A DNA stretch of 64,000 nucleotides from Ditylenchus dipsaci (Eukaryota > Nematoda > Chromadorea > Rhabditida > Anguinidae): contig SADC01000517.1 of the NCBI GenBank assembly GCA_004194705.1, positions 1 to 64,000 on the forward strand, in the 5' to 3' direction. This document shows, one piece after another, positions 22,701 to 32,800 of this stretch (position 1 is the first letter of the stretch; every line of letters starts with the position of its first letter). The notes under the pieces were generated by a model. It saw only the letters and a list, made by a program, of their open reading frames with translations. It made no database searches and was not told where the DNA came from. Position numbers and translations under genes: made by a program.

Positions 22701-24922
22701 CGGTACCCAGTGCCGAATTTGATCATACGATTTTAGACCTGTTTTATAAAAATGCAATTTAGGTTCTTCCCGTAAAGTGTTTGACCTGATCGACAGAGAG
22801 CCTCAATTCCGCAATGATGGCCGCATAGCGCCAGATGGTAGGAATGCAACTATTGAAGGTGATTTTCATAGTCGTAATTAGATACAGCCACTTAATCACT
22901 TAGTTGTGTTTAGGAAGGATTGAGTTTAGAAATGTCAAGTTCAGCTATCCACCAGACCTGATTTGCCAGTTATGAATGTGCGTTTTATTTTAGTGATTTT
23001 AGTCTTTTGAGTAAAAATATTCAATGTGGTATCTGATGTAACCCTGAGTGTGTCATAATTTAGGACCTTTCGTTTGTGGTTGAACCAGGAGAGCTAGTTG
23101 CATTGGTTGGTCCCAGTGGTGGAGGTAAAAGTTACTTTTGTGAAATTTCCTTGACTAATTTATTCATATAATTAGCGATCTCAAAAAGACACCCAAATTT
23201 CGTCCCAAAATGCTGATTTCTTTATGTTTAAAAATGTAGAAAATACTAATCAGCACTTTGTGACTGATTTTGCTAATATCAATTTAAAAAGGCTGGGTTC
23301 GAACTTCTCTCACTTGGTAATCTTAAGCTTAAGTGATAATATGGTCAACTGTACTTTTATAGTCAGCTATATTTTCATAGTTAACTGTATTGACATAATC
23401 AACTGTGAATTTACAGGCAAAAGTAGTTGTATAGCCATGCTGAACATTTCTATCAACCTGACTCAGGAGATGTGCTTCTAGACGGTGTCTCAATTCGTGA
23501 CTATGACCACAAGTTCTTGCACACAAAGTGGCTCTAGTAGGACAGGAACCAATCTTGTATGCACGTTCAGTGCACGACAATATTGGCTATGGCTATGAAC
23601 AGGCTAAAACAGAAAATATTCAAAAAGCTGCCAAAATGGCCAATGCCCATGGCTTCATAATGGACACTCAGCAGGGCTATGACACAGATGTAGGCGAGAA
23701 GGGTAGTCAAATGTCAGGTGGGTAACAAGTCTAAAAAAATATTTTGTACTCATGAAAGAAATCTTGTTTAAACAATTCTATTCAGGTGGACAAAAACAAA
23801 GGATAGCCATAGCAAGAGCTTTAGTTAGAGAGCCAGTTGTGTTGTTGTTAGATGAGGCCACTTCCGCATTGGTACATCCTTTCTTTGAAAACCTGGTATT
23901 ATATGAATCAAGGTTTTAGACTCTGAGTCAGAACATTTAGTTCAAGAGGCCATTCAGAAAAAATTTGAAAGGTAGTAGTTATTTATAATAAAATTTCGCA
24001 TACGGTAGAACGCCTCGCTCCCTCCTGGATACAAAATCGATTCTGTTTTTACCCCATTTTTAAGACTGCTATCAGGCAAGCTACCGATCCTTTGTAGCTC
24101 ATCTCCCTAGCAACAAATTAAGCGTTAATTTGCGTGAGAGAATTTATTGAAAAGTGAGCCAAAACAAAATGCCAAATCATCATTATGGATTATCGATGGG
24201 GACGTTCTATAGGATACTTAATTCACTCTAATAAACGGGCACTCCCTAATTCAAAACGTGTTTTTGGCATTACGTTTTTGACCCACTTATTGGAAACTTC
24301 TTTTTAGTAAGCTACGTCTTATTTTGTAGCTCATCTCGCTGGCTAAAAAACGAGTCGTAATTTGCATGACAAAAATTAGGAAAAACAGATAAAAAAAACT
24401 CAATGCCAAGAATACGATTTTGAATGAAGGGAGTGCTCGTTTATTAGAGTGAATAAGGGTAAATAGGTATTGTCTTTTTTGCCGAATTTTTTTTTCCTTT
24501 TTTCATACGAAGCTTTTCGAGAGTAAAACTGGCTTGTATCTTATGCCCTTTATTCAGGCAGGACAGTGCTGCTGATTGCTCACCGATTAAGCACAGTGGA
24601 GAATGCAGACAAGATTGTGGTGATCAGTGGAGGTAGAGTAGCCCAGATTGGGGTCCACAAAGAGCTCATTAACCAGGAGGGCATTTATAAACAACTGGTA
24701 CAACGACAAATGCTAGGTATAATTGCAATTCTTGGGAGTATTTGACTAAATGATGATATTTAAGGTGGAGAAATGAGTGAAGATGTATTTCCTAATGATG
24801 TGCCTGTAATCCCATTGAAAGGCGGTGGTGCTAAGTCGAGAAAAATTGGCTCAAATTCACCCAGTCAAACTGGCACAGCTACTAGTTTTTTGGGTTCTAG
24901 TATAGCTGGATCCTATCTTTGA
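19773..24922 (+). CDS. ABC half transporter of the TAPL (ABCB9) / TAP type
   Basis: A half transporter expected to dimerise and pump peptides into lysosomal or other endomembrane compartments. Nineteen exons: 19773-19983, 20189-20272, 20593-20706, 20752-20881, 20925-21042, 21089-21141, 21201-21278, 21766-21970, 22023-22220, 22456-22521, 22572-22673, 22763-22858, 22914-22977, 23064-23124, 23417-23717, 23786-23871, 23920-23971, 24562-24716, 24765-24922. With seven one-base restorations in homopolymers all phases agree and give about 779 residues, close to vertebrate TAPL. Landmarks: N-terminal extra helices ([13 protein letters not shown]), [11 protein letters not shown] (about 184), [26 protein letters not shown], Walker [11 protein letters not shown] (about 522, split by an intron), signature SGGQKQR (about 629), Walker [12 protein letters not shown] (about 650) and LIAHRLST. 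The start ATG directly follows an acceptor-like TTCAG. Identification by motif order is strong; substrate is inferred. Confidence 0.9.
20403..20465. mobile_element. CCGTATTT-ended mini element (63 bp)
   Basis: Ends CCGTATTTACTCTAATAG and complement, TA on both flanks. It is essentially just two termini back to back. In an intron of the transporter gene. Confidence 0.7.
21439..21687. mobile_element. Pogo-like MITE in a transporter intron
   Basis: Ends CAGTCAACGCTCTCCATACT and inverted partner, TA flanks. A lone related end, CAGTCAAAGCTCGACTTACT, sits just upstream at about 21366. Confidence 0.8.
22240..22415. mobile_element. hAT-like MITE with CATAGGCGTACC ends
   Basis: Ends CATAGGCGTACCAGG and CCTGGGTGCGCCTATG, perfect 8-bp duplication CTTGTTAT (22232-22239, 22416-22423). 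Interior repeats TTTTTTAGC. In an intron of the transporter gene. Confidence 0.85.
24200..24468. mobile_element. Diverged CCGTATTT-type element in a transporter intron
   Basis: Inverted arms with TTCACTCTAATAAACGGGCA and its complement; the outermost bases are altered (TACTTAATTC, GAATAAGGGTA). Interior is a foldback (AAAACGTGTTTTTGGCATTA). Confidence 0.55.
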
Positions 24923-24981
24923 CTTGGCACTTTTGTGGATACAAATATTTAGACACTTGTTACAGTTATTTAATTTTTTTT

Positions 24982-24987
24982 AATAAA
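24982..24987 (+). terminator. AATAAA polyadenylation signal of the transporter gene
   Basis: AATAAA 60 bases after the stop codon, preceded by a T-rich stretch. Confidence 0.6.
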
Positions 24988-25040
24988 AATAGACAGCGAT
25001 ATTGGAGTATTGGACTAAAATAGGTCTCTTAATAAAAGAT

Positions 25041-25790
25041 TCGAGGCCCTATCAAACCAAGGGGGGGGGGGAATTTTTTCGTTATTTTCAGGCTTAGGAA
25101 TAGGCAAAGATAGGCCAGTGTATGTAAGGATAGGCTGAAAGATAAGTCTAAAAAATGTTTGAGTCCGTCCTAATATGCGCTGGCCTACCTTTGCTAAAGT
25201 CTATCTAAAATGTAATAAAAAGCAACGGGAGGACCAAGGCAAAACCCCCCGCCCTTTGTTGGATAGGGCCGAATTTGGTGATGGGTAAGCAGGCAATTTC
25301 CGGACTATCGGCCCGGCACGGCCCCATGCCCCGGGGCGGGAGCCCTGGGGCGGTGCACACCGGGTCATACAGTCAAACCTCTATATTGCTTCTCGCAAGG
25401 GCCGGCCCTGCGCGGATGCAATACAAAGGTGAATGCAATGTAGAGGGTCGATAATAGGTAATTTATCTTCCGACCAACACACCAAAAGAAAAAAAGCGGA
25501 TGCAACATAGAGGTGGATGCAATATAGAGGTTTGACTGTTTAGCAGTTCCAAAGATTTTTTAAAGCCACCATTATGCTTCTACGCGATTTCTTAGGTCAA
25601 TTTGATTGAAATTTAAACAATTGAAGCCACCTTGCAAAGTTTTAAGAAAAATAAAAAAAAATCCGAGCGCCCCGTACCCTGCCCCAGCACCAAATTTTGC
25701 CCAAACCCGGCCACCGCCCCAGCACGGGCCCACGCCCCGAGGCGGGGCGCCTTTGAGGCGCCCCGGAGCGGGGCGAACCCATCACTGATC
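25041..25790. mobile_element. Two adjoining G/C-rich foldbacks, one with a pogo-like MITE inside
   Basis: 25041-25273 has inverted ends containing GGCCCTATC and the block GGACCAAGGCAAA. 25274-25787 has ends TGATGGGT...ACCCATCACTG and G/C-rich arms (GCCCCATGCCCCGGGGCGGG and similar). Inside the latter, 25370-25538 is a pogo-like MITE with ends CAGTCAAACCTCTATATTGC; TA is intact only on its left. A related right end lies at about 55980-56068. Confidence 0.6.
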
Positions 25791-26371
25791 CTGACACTCT
25801 TGACTATTCAATAAGATTATTTGAAAAACATTCAAAAATGTTCTATTCCAAGCCACCCTATCCATAGCTGTCATTTGCAAAAAGCCCAATAACTAGGGAC
25901 TTTGCTAACAGTGAAGCAGTATTGGAAATCAGAGATGGCATCCGAAATTTTGGGATTTTGTTAAACGCCCATTCTTTTAAACGACCTTTGACCCACTTTC
26001 CCGAAATCTCGGATACCATCTTCACTGGTAATGGTTGCAATCGATTGCTCGGTAGTTTTCGGTCTCAGATGTTAGTAAACTTAGTAAAAACTAGAGCAAA
26101 ATTAAGGGTGTGCACCTATTTTTGCCGGTCCCTTCACAGACGTTAAATTGAGACGATTGACTGTACGATTATATCGATTTTTTATATGAAGTTTGAAAGG
26201 CATGATCTACAACTCTGAAGGTTTTTTATTTGACATTTAGCACCGTGATTTTCGACCTTTTCTTGGACACGTTATATACCATTCGATTCCAAATGTAACA
26301 ATAAGAATTATAAATTCTGAAATGCTCTTAGATGTCAACACCAATTTATTGTGGTAGTCTGAATAAATATA
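25791..26371. other. Unexplained intergenic stretch with one element end
   Basis: Contains a right end GACGATTGACTGTA near 26150 resembling pogo-like termini without a matching left end. Open stretches on both strands (25858-26146) lack other support. Confidence 0.4.
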
Positions 26372-26815
26372 CAGTCGACTCTCGATATAAGGACACTCAG
26401 GGGACCGGCAAAAGTTCGTTCCCGCCTTGGGTCCGACACTTTTTTAGCCCGATTTTCGAAAATTTCCACCGGTTTTGTTTTGACAGTTTGGTTCCAAATA
26501 TCGCAAGGATTCTGATTTTGCTGATCGTTTTTCAGAAATCCGGATTTTTTTCCTATAAAAAAGCAAAAACTTGATTTAAACACAGGCTTTTTCAAAATCC
26601 CTGTCCTTATATCGAGTTTTTGCTTTTTTAGAAGAAAAAAATCTGGATTTCTGAAAAACGATCGGCAAAATCGGAATCCTTGCGATATTTGGAACCAGAC
26701 TGACAAAACAAAACCAGTGAAAATTTTCGAAAATCGGGCTAAAAAAAGTGTCTGACCCGAGGCGGAGACGAACTTCTGTCCTTATATCGAGTGTCCTTAT
26801 ATCGAGTGTCGACTG
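26372..26815. mobile_element. Pogo-like foldback MITE, 444-bp family, copy 2
   Basis: Ends CAGTCGACTCTCGATATAAG and partner, TA flanks, same 444-bp length and internal blocks (CGATCGGCAAAATCGGAATC) as 17501-17944. Confidence 0.85.
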
Positions 26816-26877
26816 TATCACAATAGGTCACACCTATTGGCTGAGTTCAAAATCGTGTTCTTCGTCATTTTTTTCAG

Positions 26878-29800
26878 AAAAATATGGTTATCAGCAATGG
26901 ATGACGAAAAAATATATAGAAGACCCACTATTACATTCTGACCTCACATCGACTTCGATCTTGACTTCGACCACTATTTCGACTTCAACTTCGACCTCCT
27001 ATTGTGACCGTAAGGTGAATTTCACCGGTATTATTGACGCCTTGTAAGGTTTGCTTACTTTTCACAGTCAAAATTGCATAAGGAATTATATAAATATCTC
27101 CCCACAGCAAAATCACTTCAGAAAATTAGGTAACTTGCAAAAGTTTGTCCAAAGAAAAAAAAGAAGAGAGCCCGGGTAAGATGGCATCAAGTTTCACATG
27201 ATTGAATAATTATTTTTTTAAATTTTAGCTCTAACTTAATACTACCTCTTTTTTTGTACGATTACCCATAAAAGAAGCCCAGAATCTTGGCTACATTTCA
27301 GTAGATGAAACGTGTAACTTTTAAAAGTTTGAAAATATAAATCAAACCAGTCATAGGAAAACACCCAAAACAATCGATTTTCGGAAATAAAGCCTTTTTA
27401 GGCTGTTAGTAAGATCTGATAGTTTTGAAAGCCTGCGCTGATGATCTTGTTAGATGAAGATCATTTCCACTCCAAAGTTATAAACATACTTGCGCGTTTC
27501 CAAGAAAATACAAAGGGCCGGCGCATCCGCCGGTGGTTTTCAAAAGCGAGCGCAGCCGCCTCCGCCGCTGCCGGCATTTTTAAAATTTCGCCGACTCCGC
27601 CAGCGGATCTCCGGCCGTCTGCCCTTTGAATGTGCCAATTTTTACCGGCGGACCGCCGGTGGAAGGTGGACTGCCGGGAAAAAGTCTGTGTTATTTGAAA
27701 AAATTTTCGTGCAATAGGAATATTATATTTTAAGCATCTTTATATCTTTTTACACATGTTTAACTGATCATTGTTGCTAACAAAAATCATATTATGCAAA
27801 GGCTGCAAATAATGGAAACCCTGAAGGCATGTACAACTTGGCTTTGCTCTATGCAAATGGGTTTGGATAAAGTTGGCAAGTTGGCTGGAACTCTTTGGAA
27901 ATGCCAAATTCTTTACGCGGAAGTTTAAAATATAAATACAATTAAAACTGGCTTGTATCAGAACTCGATGTTTTCAATAATTTCAGCTGCAAATACCTTG
28001 TCTGTCTACACCGCTTTTTCTTGGTTTTTTGTATGAAATTTTTCTTTCTTCATCTTTCACAATCCGGCTCGTTTTAATTTTAGGAAGTTTGTGTCAATAA
28101 CGTTTTTGCAAATATTCGTCGCACAATTTGTCTTGTGTCTTGTGAATAACCAAAAGGCAGCCTTACAACGGAGCCTCTAGAGCTATTTTCCCGGTAAAAC
28201 GTCGACTCTCTACAAATTGCGACTCGCTACTGTGACTCGCTACAATTGCGACTCGCTACAATTGCGACTCGCTACAATTGCGACTCGCTACTGTGACTCG
28301 CTACAATTGCGACTCGCTACAATTGCGACTCGCTACAATTGCGACTCGCTACTGTGACTCGCTACAATTGCGACTCGCTACTGTGACTCGCTACAATTGC
28401 GACTCGCTACTGTGACTCGCTACAATTGCGACTCGCTACTGTGACTCGCTACAATTGGCACAGCTACTATTTCACTATTTGTTTTATTATGCTCAGTTTT
28501 GCTCTTATCTTGGTGTTTATATATTACAATAAAGTTCCACACAATAAATTTTGCCTTTTCAATTTTTGAAAATCTAGTAGTGAATAACCCCCCCCCCAAA
28601 TAAATTTAAATGTGAGCCAAAACACCGTCCACAAAGTTTGTGTTTTTATTTTTAAATGGAGCCCGCAAAGAGTTTAAACTTGGCTGGAACTGAAGCGACT
28701 GATTTGACAACTTTACATGCCTTTTACGAAAATTTTTACTCATATTCAGCTTTTTTCATGCCTATTTGTACTACTTCTAAGGTCCTGCAGAACTTGTAAG
28801 AAACCTTTAAGAAGCCAATTTTGATTTTGAACAATGCCGCAGCTGCTAAGTGGCTATAGTAATTATTCTTAGGTTTTAGCTTCTTCATTGCCCTGCTTAT
28901 AGTTTCGTTGATGCGTTTCGTTCATAGTCAAAACTAGACTTATCCTTTGCAAAATTAGTTTGAATTCGAACTATAAGGTGTTTCTTGTTGTTCTTATTGT
29001 CAATTCTTTATATTTTCACACCTTTTTTTCAACTTAAAAAAAAGTCATCACTACAAATATTTTCAATTAATCACCTTAATTTCAGATTCCTACTCGGTTG
29101 AAGGAGCCATGAATTTGCATCCTGTCATAAACAATCTTAGGATAGAAGATCATCAGTCTGCCATTCTCAACCCATTTCCTCTGATACAAACCAGTCATGC
29201 TGGCAATCGCAATTCCATTGGCTCTACCAGCAGTCAAACAAGCTCAGGATTCGAGAGTGGAAAGGTTGGTACCCACCATAATGAAATAAGCAATTTATTG
29301 GCAACGAATTATATTCTTCTATTTGTTCGACTGTTCTGCTAGTGAATCACTCTATATATGATGCATTTTTGCATAAATTAGAAGATGGTGAGAATAGCAC
29401 TAATAATTGGTTATTTTCAGACTGGCTCATCAACCGGCGGTGATTTGTTCAACTTGGTCAGCTCGAATAGTTCTAGCAGTTGTACCTCCTCTAATCTAGT
29501 CACGGCTGTCAATCCAATGGATAGTCCTTCTTCTAAAATATCTTCGTCTGGCTCGACCACCAGTGCAGGTCGACTTTCTACATACTACACCTCTTTGGAT
29601 GAATGTTGTTGTGATCTAACAGGTCGGTTTTTATTAAATTACTTGTTGAGGAAAACTTATTCTGAGACAAGTTAGCAATACTAAAGAAAAAAATTGTCAA
29701 AATGGTAAATAGAGTGTAAGATAGAGTCCTGGTCGTTAACACGCATTTGAGCCCTTTGGATTTGAGCTCCCGCATTTGAGCCCCCGCATTTGAGCCCTCC

Positions 29801-32800
29801 GTATTTGAGCCCCATAGCAAAAGCCGACATTTGAATCACCGTCAAAATTTTGCTCTGTAGCTCATTTAATCGAGCACGCGACGTTTCGTCCTCAGCCGTT
29901 TCGTCTTCAGATCGTTTTGTCCTCAATTCTTTTAATTTTGCATTAACTAAAATAAACGTTCCGCCCTTAAAAAACTCATGCTTCAAACACATTTATGAGA
30001 TTTTTTTTACGTAAATGCACTTTATGGAATAAATAGGCCGTTAAGTCCTCAACTAAAGGCTTTTCCAACCCGTTTTGATCACTGGAGCTTTAGAGAATGA
30101 AAATGACACTAATTGAATTTATTGTTTGCTATAGTGTTTCATTTAAATTGTTGAATGTTATCAAAAAATTGCTTGCATATGTACCACTAGATTTGTTCTG
30201 TCGTTATGTTGAAAATCAGACCTTGAAAAAAGCGCGAAACTCTAGGGACTTTTAATTACCTCGATTAAAACCTGAAGGGCGAGCGACTAATAAGCCCACC
30301 CAAAAAAATTAAATGGGGCTCAAATGCGGGGCTCAAATGCGGGAGCTCAAATTCAAAGGGCTCAAATACGTAGTAACCGTCCTGGTTTGATGTTCTGGAG
30401 ACGTAAAAATCACTACTGCCCTAAATGGATGATTTTTCTTACAAGAAAAAAACTCTTGTTTTATACTTGTCCAGGAGAGTTTGATCTCATTGGATAGCCA
30501 ATACAGTAGATGCTGCAAATAACTGTTATATCCCTTAAAGGAGTGGAAAAAGACATTTTGGTTTGAAAGAGTGGTCTCGGTGGCGCAGTGCGTAATCGTT
30601 TGTGTCTTTTGGACAAAAATGGTGTTGCAGGTTCGATTCCACGTGGTGGCATGCTATTTATTTTGGCTTGTTTTACTAGTTTTAGAGGTAATTAGAATTG
30701 TTTGACCCCAGGTTCCGAATCAGCGACCCTAATTAACCTAGAACTGGTCAAAGAAGTCAAAAAAAGTAAAGTGCATGCGTGCGGAATCGAACTCGCGCAC
30801 TCTTTTATGACCATAAAACAAAAAACGCTTACGCACTGCGCCACCGAAGCCACGTTTTTAAACGTAAATGGTAATATATCAGTTCGTGGTACTTTTGATT
30901 CGTGGTAATCGATTCGTGGTAATCGATTCCTGGCACTATCGATTCGTGGCTATCGATTCCTGGTACTATCGATTCGTAATACATTTCATTTGTGACTGGT
31001 TAAAATACTTTTCGACCCTGAAAAAGCTCCTTTTCAAGGTTATTGAACTGCATCAGATTCACATCCTTTTGTATCGCATGGTGGTTTTATTCCCATTTAT
31101 CTTCTTGGAATCGTTGGAAATCGTGAACGCCATTCGGAATCTCTCGACATTGTTCAAATCAAGGATGCTGCAAGTCAAATATTCACCAGGAGGTGAGTAA
31201 AATTACAGTAAGGGTTACTGGTGACATAAATACCGGCTGAGGCTGATCAATTAATTAACCGTTGTTCGGAGAGGTTTGGGGTATTAAGATTCTGAATTTT
31301 GGTCTTAACAAACGGTTTATAACACTGTATATCTTGCGTTTTTTAACGAAATATATTTTCGGCAAGTTATTTGAAAATCTATAACAAAAAGTCAAAAACT
31401 TAGCGTTATTATTTTGTAAGAAAGGTCAAAAAATGAAAGAAAACACGAAATAGGAAAATTTTGGTGCAAAAAAGTATTGCCATTATGATTATGTCTAGTA
31501 GGTGAGTAATCTCTTGTACAATACACTTTGGCAAGACAGAAAATTTGACAATATTTATTTTTATCTTGTATAACTTATTTTGATATATTTTATAGGTGGA
31601 TTGGATTGTAGCAGCGCTAGTAGTAGCAACATCATCAGCCCTGAAATTAATACTACCGCCTCTGAACAACCAAAAAGCAGCAGGAAGGCAACATATTCAT
31701 GTGGTCGCGTCAAGATCAGGGAAATGATGGCTAAAGGCATACCTGTGAGCATGACTTTCAAAATTGAAAGCTTACAGCAATATTTGGTATTGTAGGAATC
31801 AGAAATCATGGCAGAATGGTTGCAAAGACTGTGCTTCTCCCAGTGCTTAGCCTTGTTTATTAGCCAGGGCTATGACTTGATCTCTATTTCTAGAATAACA
31901 CCTGAAGACTTAACAACACTCGGTATTTCCAAGCCAGCGACAGGAAAAAATTGATGCAGGTGCACCGAATAACTCTTTTAAGTTGCTTGAGAACAAATTT
32001 ATTTTTGAATTTTTTTTAGGATATACAGCAGTGGAATATTGCTGACATCTGGCCTGCACATGTGACTGCGGATGGTGGAATAAGGTATGGATTATAGTTA
32101 AATACTCACACGAATTAATTGTGATTTTCGAAGGATTAAACTTTATATGAGCAGGGCAACGGTTTCTTTAAAGAGAATCAAATAAGAATCGAATTTTGAT
32201 TGTGGAACCCATCCATTAATTTTGAATGGCTTGTATTAATTCAAACTTATGAAACCCATGCAGAAACTTTTCGAGTTGAGTATAACCACCCGCGAACTTA
32301 TGGACTAACCCAATACTAATAATTAGTTGTGGCTCAATGAGAGTCGCTAAGTCGTCAGATCTGGCATTGTAAAGAAGCGTTGTGCTCGACAGATACCCAA
32401 GTGCAGCCACCCCTTTGAACAAATTTTAATCGTAAACAAAAAATAATTCTAAATATATTTTCGCAATAAAAGAGCTGTCCCCGCGAATTCAAAAACTCGA
32501 CATTGCCATTGTCATCAACGATGATGGTCTTTTAAATAGGCCGTTAGAAAAGCGTGGGAAAGACGATCGGTCTCGAATGGCTCCTGAATTTTTCTTCTTA
32601 TAGAAACCACAAGACGAATCTTCAGTGGGTTTACAAATTTATATTTAACCTATATCTGACCACGTGTATTTCAAACTAAAGTGAATTACACCCTTTCCCC
32701 CGTAGGATTTTTTTTAAAGTTGAAAACTAGAAAGGAACTTGGCTTTATTAAAAGTTATTTATTTACAGTTATTTTCTCTATGCTTCATGATTAAAAATCT

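Noticed and set aside
28219..28456. CRISPR-like array
   Set aside because: Units are contiguous tandem repeats without unique spacers and the DNA is eukaryotic.
30571..30645. Possible tRNA gene
   Set aside because: Box A and box B are present but the T-stem and acceptor stem do not pair and there is an inverted second copy, so it is a SINE-like repeat.
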